Assembly: GCF_025758695.1 (NCBI RefSeq) | Contig: NZ_JANJQP010000003.1 | Coordinates: forward strand, 248,001-312,000 | Length of the DNA stretch: 64,000 nt | Reading direction: 5' to 3' | Source: Oenococcus kitaharae | GTDB taxonomy: Bacteria > Bacillota > Bacilli > Lactobacillales > Lactobacillaceae | Shown here: positions 34,708 through 42,290 of the stretch, piece by piece | Numbering within the stretch: position 1 is the stretch's first letter | How the letters are laid out: each line of letters opens with the position of its first letter | The notes under the pieces: generated by a model | The model's input: the letters and a program-made list of their open reading frames with translations, nothing else | Database searches by the model: none | Told to the model about the DNA's origin: nothing | Position numbers and translations under genes: made by a program

Positions 34708-35124
34708 ATGGTTGAAAATGAAGCTGTCAGCCAAGGCGTGATTTTTCCGCTTGGCGATAAGAATGAAGCTTTTGCTAAGTATTTCACGGGGCAAAGCTAT
34801 CTGGAAGGCTTGGTTAATGACCCGGACGTAAACGTTGGTGTGGGTGTCGTTACTTTTGAACCAGGTACGCGTAATCATTGGCATATTCATCATGATGGTT
34901 TCCAGATTCTTTTGGTTACTGGCGGTAAAGGCTGGTACCAGGAAGCTGGCCATCCAGCCCGCTTGTTAAAGCCCGGTGATGTCGTTGTGACTCATGATGG
35001 TGTCAAACATTGGCATGGTGCAACGAAAGACAGTTGGTTCAGTCACATTGCAATCACAGCCGGCCATCCAGAATGGTTGGAAGCTGTTTCCGATGAAGAC
35101 TATAACCGTTTGGAGGAAAACTAA
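34708..35124 (+). CDS. Cupin-domain protein
   Basis: A 138-residue single cupin with the metal-binding pattern: GTRNHWHIHHDGFQILLVTGG (motif 1, about 51-71) and PGDVVVTHDGVKHWHGA (motif 2, about 90-106). His residues and Glu/Gln are in the expected positions. AAGGAG precedes the ATG. Its TAA overlaps the ATG of the next gene. Cupins paired with carboxymuconolactone-decarboxylase-like proteins are a frequent redox or detoxification pair. The reaction is not known. Confidence 0.88.
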   Translation: MVENEAVSQGVIFPLGDKNEAFAKYFTGQSYLEGLVNDPDVNVGVGVVTFEPGTRNHWHIHHDGFQILLVTGGKGWYQEAGHPARLLKPGDVVVTHDGVKHWHGATKDSWFSHIAITAGHPEWLEAVSDEDYNRLEEN

Positions 35125-35441
35125 TGGCAGAAAAACAAACCGCTGGTCAAGATCGCTTAGGCGATTTCGCACCGCAATTTGCCAAATTAAATGATGATGT
35201 TCTTTTTGGCCAAGTCTGGGATAAGGAAGACGAGTTAGGCCGTCATGACCGCAGTATGATCACGGTGTCCAGCTTAATGTCTTTGGGCCTTTTTCCACAA
35301 TTAAAAGATCATATGGCATTAGCCAAGAAAAACGGCGTCACCAAAACTGAAATCATCGCTTTGATTACCCAACTGGCTTTTTATGCTGGTTGGCCAAAGG
35401 CCTGGTCAGCTTTCACACTGGCTAAAGAAATCTGGGACTAA
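35124..35441 (+). CDS. Carboxymuconolactone decarboxylase family protein
   Basis: The 105-residue helical protein belongs to the CMD/AhpD-like family (DRSMITVSSLMSLGLFPQLKDHMALAKKNGVTKTEIIALITQLAFYAGWPKAWSAF in overlapping parts). It has no Cys, so it lacks the CXXC peroxidase motif of AhpD and is closer to the YurZ-like, non-redox branch. It is coupled to the cupin gene by a TAATG overlap. Its role probably depends on the cupin and reductases around it. Confidence 0.88.
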   Translation: MAEKQTAGQDRLGDFAPQFAKLNDDVLFGQVWDKEDELGRHDRSMITVSSLMSLGLFPQLKDHMALAKKNGVTKTEIIALITQLAFYAGWPKAWSAFTLAKEIWD

Positions 35442-35483
35442 TTAGTCTTATTGTCATATACAAAAATATTCAATGGAGATTCT

Positions 35484-36221
35484 ATGTCAAAAGTCATCGT
35501 CATTACCGGTGCCTCATCGGGTATCGGAGAAGCCACAGCTAAGCTGCTGGCTTCTAAAGGAAACAAACTGGTCTTAGCTGCTAGAAGAGAAGCCAGACTA
35601 CAAGCCATTGTCAAAGACATTACTGAAGCCGGTGGCCAAGCAGTCTACCAGGTCACAGACGTCGCTGACTTAGATCAGGTGAAAGCCTTAGCTGATAAAG
35701 CTGTTGCCAGCTTTGGCCGCTTGGATGTCTGGATGAATAACGCTGGTCTGATGCCGCACTCTGAATTTATCAAGGGCCGGGTGGCAGACTGGAACCAGAT
35801 GATTGATATCAATTTGCGCGGGGTGCTTTACGGCATTGATGCGGCTTTGCCCATTATGCGCCAGCAGTCAAGCGGCCAGTTTATCAACATCGCTTCGGTG
35901 GCTGCTCATGCGGTCCATGCTGGTGGTGGCGTCTACAGTGCCACTAAAGCCGGTGTCTGGATGATCTCTGAAGCCTTAAGGCAAGAAGAAGTGGCGGCTA
36001 AAAGCCATGTCAGAGTCACAGTGCTCTCTCCTGGTGCTGTGGATACGGAACTAGTCAACCATGTCACAGATCCGGACACAAAAAAAGCCTTAACCGACTT
36101 CTATGCCCATATCTCCATGCCGGCCCAGCGTGTAGCTGCCGCCATTGCCTTAGCTGTCGACTTGCCAGTTGATTCGGACATCAATGAAATTGTCATGCGT
36201 CCTAGCAACCAGCAGGGCTAA
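35484..36221 (+). CDS. Short-chain dehydrogenase/reductase (classical SDR)
   Basis: A 245-residue Rossmann protein. It has the cofactor motif ITGASSGIGEATAKLL (about 7-22), the NNAG motif (WMNNAGLM), and the catalytic Ser in INIASVAAHAVHAGGGVYSATKAG with YSATK (Tyr and Lys). Arg residues after the first Gly-rich turn (AARREAR) suggest NADPH use. A GGAG precedes ATG 35484, chosen over an upstream TTG. It ends the operon begun by the first AKR and is followed by terminators. Confidence 0.92.
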   Translation: MSKVIVITGASSGIGEATAKLLASKGNKLVLAARREARLQAIVKDITEAGGQAVYQVTDVADLDQVKALADKAVASFGRLDVWMNNAGLMPHSEFIKGRVADWNQMIDINLRGVLYGIDAALPIMRQQSSGQFINIASVAAHAVHAGGGVYSATKAGVWMISEALRQEEVAAKSHVRVTVLSPGAVDTELVNHVTDPDTKKALTDFYAHISMPAQRVAAAIALAVDLPVDSDINEIVMRPSNQQG

Positions 36222-36250
36222 GACACAACAAACAACACACAGTCAACTCA

Positions 36251-36270
36251 AGCAGGGAAACCTGCTTTTT
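36251..36270 (+). terminator. Terminator of the AKR-cupin-CMD-SDR operon
   Basis: AGCAGG-GAAA-CCTGCT hairpin and a T-run. Confidence 0.85.
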
Positions 36271-36284
36271 GTGTGGGGGAAAAT

Positions 36285-36328
36285 AAAAACACCTGAGAAT
36301 TTCTTTAAAAGATTCTCAGGTGTTTTTT
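36285..36328. terminator. Bidirectional terminator between convergent SDR and NAD(P)H-binding genes
   Basis: ACACCTGAGAAT/ATTCTCAGGTGT 12-bp stem with an A-run on the left and a T-run on the right. Confidence 0.88.
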
Positions 36329-36348
36329 AAATAGCAGCTAATTGTTGT

Positions 36349-36996
36349 TTAATAGACGGGTTTATCTAATCCGGCAGTCGCTGGATCTGCAATACCAAGG
36401 CTGGCTTTGCTGCCAAAAGATGGGTCTGCAACAATTCTCAAAACGACATCAGCGATGCTTTTACGCGAACCGGATGTGCCTGGGAAGGTTTCATCTTTTT
36501 CAGTCAGCACGTATTTAACTTCGTCACGGTTATTCAACCAAGGTAAACGCAAAGTGGTGTAGTCTAAACCGGATTTTTCTAATAATGCATCGGCTTGGAA
36601 ACCAACTTGGATACCGGCACCGATAATCTGTTTGTTCCAAGCACCAAACTTGCCAGGAACCTCATCGTAGATGCCTAGGTCATTGATTTCGACTACACGC
36701 TTAACTTGATTTGCTTGCATTGCGTCAACGACGTTCTGTGTCATCTGAAGATTGCTAGTCGCACCAAAGGCGATGAAAACCAAATCTTGGCCAGCAGCGG
36801 CGGCATTTACGTCGCTTGCGTTCAACAAGTCGCCTTCAACCAGTTTCACACGTGCATTATCAGCCAAGTCGCTCAAACGCGATTTATTGCGCAAAAACAA
36901 TGTCAACTGAACGTCTTTATATTTTGCATCACTGAGGATTTTTTCTTCGACCAAACGTGCGATCGCACCGTTAGCCGCTAGTATTAACATATTCAT
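36349..36996 (-). CDS. NAD(P)H-binding atypical SDR (NmrA-like), copy 1
   Basis: The 215-residue protein has a Rossmann start (MLILAANGAIARLVEEKIL), an Arg after strand 2 (LFLRNKSRL) suggesting NADPH, the strand DLVFIAFGAT, and an RVVEINDLGIYDEVPGKFGAWN segment shared with the gene at 47415-48053. It lacks the classical YXXXK motif, so it may be a sensor or quinone reductase-like member. It is a paralogue of copy 2. An inverted repeat at 37041-37061 lies in its promoter region. Exact function is unknown. Confidence 0.82.
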   Translation of the reverse strand: MNMLILAANGAIARLVEEKILSDAKYKDVQLTLFLRNKSRLSDLADNARVKLVEGDLLNASDVNAAAAGQDLVFIAFGATSNLQMTQNVVDAMQANQVKRVVEINDLGIYDEVPGKFGAWNKQIIGAGIQVGFQADALLEKSGLDYTTLRLPWLNNRDEVKYVLTEKDETFPGTSGSRKSIADVVLRIVADPSFGSKASLGIADPATAGLDKPVY

Positions 36997-37040
36997 TTTT
37001 TTCTCCCTTTAATTGAGTCGATCTGTGTCAACAAACCAAC

Positions 37041-37061
37041 TTGATAACTCTATACTATCAA
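37041..37061. promoter_or_regulatory. Inverted repeat TTGATA-N9-TATCAA upstream of NAD(P)H-binding gene 1
   Basis: Perfect 6-bp arms at 37041-37046 and 37056-37061. On the minus strand a TAGTAT -10-like box lies within it. It differs from the MerR dyads of the same island, so a separate (HxlR/MarR-like) repressor is plausible. Confidence 0.4.
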
Positions 37062-37067
37062 AACTTC

Positions 37068-38405
37068 TTAATCGTTCTTTTCGATACGCACTAACAGCAG
37101 CGTCGCGATATATGCAAGGCCCACCAAAACAGTGGCCACAATCATTGAGATGCGATAACGGAAAACCTGATTACCGATACTTCCTGCTAATAGTGTGATT
37201 AAGGCCAAACCGACAGCACCACCAATTTGGTGCACGGCGTTTACTAATCCGGAAGCTGCACCGGATTCTTCACCGCGAGTCCTGACAACGCCGGAAACTG
37301 TCAAAGGACTGATTACCATGCTTTGCCCGGCCCCAACAAGAATCATTGGCGCGGCGATGCCAAACCAGTAACCGAAACCGCTTTGAAAGCAGCAAACCCA
37401 AATCATACCCAATAACGTTAATACCATACCGATACGCAGAATACGGGCATTGCCGATTTTTTCAGTCATGATTGGCAGGCGCATTGCAACAATATACATG
37501 ACCATGGTCATAGGAAAGAAGCCGAATCCGACCCATAGAGGCGTGAAGTTCATTGTGTTCTGCATCAATTGCGGTGTGAAAAACCAAAAACTCATCATCG
37601 CGGCCATGTAAAAAAATCGTGCAATATAAGCGCCAATACGTTCCGGATCCTGAAAAAGTGTTATCGGCATAATCGGCCTTGAAATTTTTTTCTCTAACAC
37701 AATAAAGGCAATTAATAAGACGATGCCGATAGCTAAGAATATTAACTGATTACTGTCAGCGGTCATCGCATATAAGATACTGGCTACCGCCAAAATTGAC
37801 AACAAACTACCGCCAAAATCAATTTTAGAGCCTTCGTGCTGCGCTTGCGACGACACGTATTTCAAAACGAGATAGAGCAATACGGCAGCAATCGGAAAAT
37901 TAATTAAAAAACCAATCCGCCAAGTCCACAAGCTGGCAAACAAGCCGCCCACCACGAGTCCGACGCTGGATCCGATGCCGGCTGTTGCACCATAAAGAGC
38001 GATTGCTTTTGTCCGTTCGGCGCCGGCAAAAGTATCTAGCAGAAGCGCTAATGAAGTCGGCGCGATAATCGAGGCACCAATACCTTGAACAGCTCGCGCT
38101 AAGATCATCAAACCACTAGTATTAGCAATCCCGACCAGCAAGGAACTGATACCAAAGACGACAATCCCGATAATGAAAATCAGTTTTTTCTCAAAAATGT
38201 CTCCCAATCTGCCAGCTAACAGCAGTAGGCCGCCAAAAGTTAATGAATAACTGTTGCTGACCCATGGCAATGCTTTAGCTGATAGTGATAGATCGCGTTG
38301 GATGTTTACCACTCCTGTAAAGATCACTGAATTACTCATAATAATCAGGAAATAGCTGATCAAGACAGCTGTCAGAATGATCCTTTGTTTTTTAATTTTT
38401 TCCAT
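37068..38405 (-). CDS. MFS multidrug exporter, DHA2 (EmrB/QacA-like) family
   Basis: A 445-residue proton-driven drug exporter with about 14 predicted helices. Diagnostic stretches are PWVSNSYSLTFGGLLLLAGRLGDIFEKK in parts (motif A, GRLGD), RAVQGIGASIIAPTSLALL (motif B) and GATAGIGSSVGLVVGG (motif C, antiporter signature). The start is ATG at 38403-38405 with GGAGAG upstream; an earlier in-frame ATG lies in the preceding hairpin region. It is downstream of the aldehyde dehydrogenase in the same direction, with a leaky-looking hairpin between, so part of its expression may come from the MerR-type promoter. Confidence 0.9.
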   Translation of the reverse strand: MEKIKKQRIILTAVLISYFLIIMSNSVIFTGVVNIQRDLSLSAKALPWVSNSYSLTFGGLLLLAGRLGDIFEKKLIFIIGIVVFGISSLLVGIANTSGLMILARAVQGIGASIIAPTSLALLLDTFAGAERTKAIALYGATAGIGSSVGLVVGGLFASLWTWRIGFLINFPIAAVLLYLVLKYVSSQAQHEGSKIDFGGSLLSILAVASILYAMTADSNQLIFLAIGIVLLIAFIVLEKKISRPIMPITLFQDPERIGAYIARFFYMAAMMSFWFFTPQLMQNTMNFTPLWVGFGFFPMTMVMYIVAMRLPIMTEKIGNARILRIGMVLTLLGMIWVCCFQSGFGYWFGIAAPMILVGAGQSMVISPLTVSGVVRTRGEESGAASGLVNAVHQIGGAVGLALITLLAGSIGNQVFRYRISMIVATVLVGLAYIATLLLVRIEKND

Positions 38406-38452
38406 TTTACTCTCCAGATTTTGAAAATGACACAGCCTGTTATAAAAACACA

Positions 38453-38478
38453 AAAGGAGTAGCTTTGTCTACTCCTGA
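38453..38478 (-). terminator. Hairpin between aldehyde dehydrogenase and MFS genes
   Basis: AGGAGTAG/CTACTCCT stem with a short loop, then TTTTG on the minus strand. The T-run is short, so read-through into the MFS gene is likely. Confidence 0.6.
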
Positions 38479-38520
38479 AATTAATATTATCTACTGTATC
38501 GAGTGTGCAAATAATATTGA

Positions 38521-39933
38521 TTACATAACTGCCAGACCGCCGGCACCGTTTGTGTAGTCAGGTGCTTGTGCAGTCAGGATTAATTTCTCATTCACGAAGG
38601 CCATCAGGCCAAGCGAACTTAATTCTCGACCATAACCAGAGCCTTTTACTCCGCCAAAAGGCAATTCTGGTAATGAACTCAAGAAGGTATTAACGAAAAC
38701 CATGCCAGTCTCGATTTGTTTAGCAACTTCTTTACCATGTTTTGGATCAGCAGAGAAGACAATACCACCCAATCCGAGTTCTGAATCATTGGCTAATTCA
38801 ATCGCTTCTTCATCATTGTGAACCTTGTAGACTTGGGCGATTGGGCCAAACATTTCTTCATAATAGGCAGGATTTTTTTGATCAATATTGGTCAAAATAG
38901 TCGGCTGCAGGAACTGTCCTGGCAGGTCAATCGGCTGATTGCCATAATACACTTTAGCACCGGCTTGTACGGCTTGATCAACTTGTGCCTGCAGCTTGTC
39001 TTTAGCTCTCTTAGAGTTCATTGGTGCCAAAGTTGTCTTGGGATCCATGGGGTCGCCAGGTTTAACTGCGGCAAACTTGGCCTTTAACTGTGCCAAGAAG
39101 TCGTCGTAAAGATTATCAGCCACGATAAAACGCTTAGAAGAAGTGCAGACTTGTCCGGCGTTATACAAACGTGCGCGCCAAGCTAAGTCAACGGCTTTTT
39201 TGACATCAGCATCACTCAAGACGATAAAGGCATCAGTGCCGCCCAATTCCATGGAGTTCTTTTTCAAACTTTCACCAGCGGCTTTGGCAACAGACTGGCC
39301 GCCACGCTTAGATCCGGTCAAAGCAATGCCTTGAACACGAGGATCAGAAATAATATCGCCGACTTGATCATAGTCGAGGAACAGGTTGATTAAGCTGCCC
39401 TTAGGTGCACCTGCTTCTTCAACAGCTGCTTGAAAGGCCGCAGCGGAACCAGGTGTGTTAGAAGCGTGTTTTAAAATCATTGGATTGCCAACGATAAAGT
39501 TGGGAGCGAACACACGCATGATTTGATAATAAGGGAAATTCCATGGTTCAACGGCCATGATGACACCGGTAGACTGTTTTTCAATCTCGGCAGCACCGGT
39601 TGCCCGTGTTGCAATGGGTGTTGGTGCCAATAATTCTTCACCATGATCAGCAAAATAATCAGCGATCAAAGCACAAAGTTCAACTTCGCCTTTTGACTCT
39701 TTAAAAAGTTTGCCCATATCAGTGGTTGCGATTTTAGCTAATTCGTCTTCTTTTTGACGGAAGATGTCAGCGACCTTGTGCAAAATTTTGGCCCGGTCAG
39801 CAATGGGCTGATTGCGCCATTCTTTATATAAACTGTGAGTCGTTGCTAGGCTCTCTTGAATTTCTTCTTTAGTTGCGAAGTCATAAGTCTTAACGACTTC
39901 ATTCGTATATGGATTTACTGTTTGATATGCCAT
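38521..39933 (-). CDS. Aldehyde dehydrogenase (succinate-semialdehyde dehydrogenase-like)
   Basis: It oxidises aldehydes to acids with NAD(P)+. The 470-residue protein shows EPWNFPYYQ (substrate/cofactor entry), ALTGSKRGG (cofactor loop), MELGGTDAFIVL (catalytic Glu), NAGQVCTSSKRF (catalytic Cys) and the closing LPFGGVKGSGYGRE. This pattern is that of the GabD/SSADH group. GAGGAG precedes the ATG. Its promoter (site 4) has a 19-bp spacer and MerR-type dyad, divergent from the second AKR operon. Aldehyde stress induction is the likely logic. Substrate is not determined. Confidence 0.93.
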   Translation of the reverse strand: MAYQTVNPYTNEVVKTYDFATKEEIQESLATTHSLYKEWRNQPIADRAKILHKVADIFRQKEDELAKIATTDMGKLFKESKGEVELCALIADYFADHGEELLAPTPIATRATGAAEIEKQSTGVIMAVEPWNFPYYQIMRVFAPNFIVGNPMILKHASNTPGSAAAFQAAVEEAGAPKGSLINLFLDYDQVGDIISDPRVQGIALTGSKRGGQSVAKAAGESLKKNSMELGGTDAFIVLSDADVKKAVDLAWRARLYNAGQVCTSSKRFIVADNLYDDFLAQLKAKFAAVKPGDPMDPKTTLAPMNSKRAKDKLQAQVDQAVQAGAKVYYGNQPIDLPGQFLQPTILTNIDQKNPAYYEEMFGPIAQVYKVHNDEEAIELANDSELGLGGIVFSADPKHGKEVAKQIETGMVFVNTFLSSLPELPFGGVKGSGYGRELSSLGLMAFVNEKLILTAQAPDYTNGAGGLAVM

Positions 39934-39997
39934 TCAATGTCTCCTCATTTTTTTCATTGATTACTAACTTTTCATTAGCGAGCGGTCAACAGAAATG

Positions 39998-40028
39998 ATC
40001 ATATTCCTTGGAGCTGACTCTAAGTCAA
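39998..40028 (-). promoter_or_regulatory. MerR-type promoter, site 4 (aldehyde dehydrogenase)
   Basis: Reading leftward: -35 TTGACT (40023-40028), 19-bp spacer, -10 TATGAT (39998-40003). The spacer holds CTTAGAGT-CAG-CTCCAAG. Confidence 0.72.
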
Positions 40029-40075
40029 GAAAAAATACAATAAAAATGAATTACTTTTTTCACAAGGAAAAAGGC

Positions 40076-40106
40076 TTGACTTGAAGTGGACTCCAAATGA
40101 TAGTCT
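40076..40106 (+). promoter_or_regulatory. MerR-type promoter, site 2 (small ORF-AKR2 operon)
   Basis: -35 TTGACT (40076-40081), 19-bp spacer, -10 TAGTCT (40101-40106, weak). CTTGACTTGAAGTGGACT is identical over 18 bases with site 1. It is divergent from site 4, 48 bp away. Confidence 0.7.
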
Positions 40107-40133
40107 GAATTGAGGCGTGTAAAAGGAGAAAAG

Positions 40134-40393
40134 ATGAAATCCAGATCATTACTGATCGTACTTGCTTCTTTTGTAGTTATTACAATGGTCGCTTTAATTG
40201 TTAAGCGGGGAACACGCGGCAATCTTGCTAATATGGATTCTGCTAGTGCACAAAGCGATATAGCTTCTTCTGGTACTGTAAACGGGCGTGATTCATCTTC
40301 GGTTATCAGTGGCCAGCTTCCGATCAACGCTAGCCGATCTTCATCGCAAGCTCCAATAGAACAGCTGCAATTCATAGAAAAGAGGAATAACAA

Positions 40394-40397
<4 letters not shown>
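40134..40397 (+). CDS. Small membrane-anchored Ser-rich protein (possible remnant of an anchored flavodoxin)
   Basis: The 87-residue product has a basic N-terminus and one hydrophobic segment (about 5-23), then a hydrophilic tail rich in Ser, Ala and Asn with no recognisable domain. Its first 50 residues have the same plan (MKxR, single helix, short linker) as the anchored flavodoxin at 46674-47360, but no flavodoxin domain follows. It may be a truncated relative or a small secreted-anchor protein. AAGGAG precedes ATG 40134. Its stop overlaps the ATG of AKR2 (ATGA), so it is at least translated upstream of it. Confidence 0.6.
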
Positions 40398-41380
<983 letters not shown>

Positions 41381-41391
41381 TCTATCAAAGG

Positions 41392-42261
41392 ATGGTTCAA
41401 GCTAAAGGACACAATAAAAAAATTCTTCTGACTATAACAGCAGCAGTTCTGCTGCTGCTTCTTTTTGTCCTTGCTTATTTTCTGATTTATGGCCGACCAG
41501 CTAAAGCTGGTAATCGTGCTAAAAGTGTACCGACTTTGTACTTGCATGGTTTCGGCGGCACGGCCAATTCTAGCAATGACATGATTGCTTATGCTGTCAA
41601 GCATCAAGGCGCGACGAAAGTCTTGACTGCCCGCGTTTCGCCTTTTGGCAAAGTTCACTTACAGGGCAGCTGGCCTAAAAATGCCAAGCAGCCTTTGATC
41701 CAAGTTCTGTTCCAGAATAACCGCAATGGCAACTACAATGAAGACGGCCGTTGGCTGCGCAATATTCTTCAGGATTTGAGAAAGAATTATCAGATCAAGC
41801 GCGTCAATGTTGTGGCTCATTCAATGGGTAATTTGGCGCTGATGTATTATCAATTAGCTGATGGCAATAATCCGCGTTTGCCGCAAATTAATAAACAAGT
41901 TGACATTGCCGGGCACTTTGACGGCATTGTTGGAATCGACGATCAGCCAAACCGTAATCGTTTATTGGCTAAGGGTCGGCCGCGTTACTTGAATAGTTAT
42001 TATCGAGTGATGCTCGCCCGCCGTAATCGCTTTCCTGAAAATCGTGTTGATATTTTAAATATTTTTGGTAATTTGGAAAACGGCAGCAATTCTGATGGGG
42101 ATGTCACTAATGTCTCGGCACGTTCTTTAAAATATTTGTTGAATGGCCGCTATAAAAGTTATCGCGAAGTCGAGATTAAGGGCCGTCAAGCACAGCACAG
42201 CCGGCTGCATCGCAATAATCAGGTTAATCGTTTGATCGGGCGTTTTCTTTGGAACAAATAA
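41392..42261 (+). CDS. Membrane-anchored alpha/beta hydrolase (DUF915 family)
   Basis: The 289-residue protein has an N-terminal hydrophobic anchor (about 10-32), then an extracytoplasmic alpha/beta-hydrolase domain. It has the oxyanion strand TLYLHGFGGTANSSNDM and the nucleophile elbow VVAHSMGNLALMYY (Ser). A late Asp (NSDGDVTN) and a late His complete the triad. DUF915 proteins are cell-surface esterases or lipases of lactic acid bacteria. It lies in the MerR-linked operon between AKR2 and the UvrA paralogue. The ribosome-binding site is weak. Confidence 0.85.
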   Translation: MVQAKGHNKKILLTITAAVLLLLLFVLAYFLIYGRPAKAGNRAKSVPTLYLHGFGGTANSSNDMIAYAVKHQGATKVLTARVSPFGKVHLQGSWPKNAKQPLIQVLFQNNRNGNYNEDGRWLRNILQDLRKNYQIKRVNVVAHSMGNLALMYYQLADGNNPRLPQINKQVDIAGHFDGIVGIDDQPNRNRLLAKGRPRYLNSYYRVMLARRNRFPENRVDILNIFGNLENGSNSDGDVTNVSARSLKYLLNGRYKSYREVEIKGRQAQHSRLHRNNQVNRLIGRFLWNK

Positions 42262-42290
42262 ATTGGAATTGATTAAAAGGGGCAATACAG

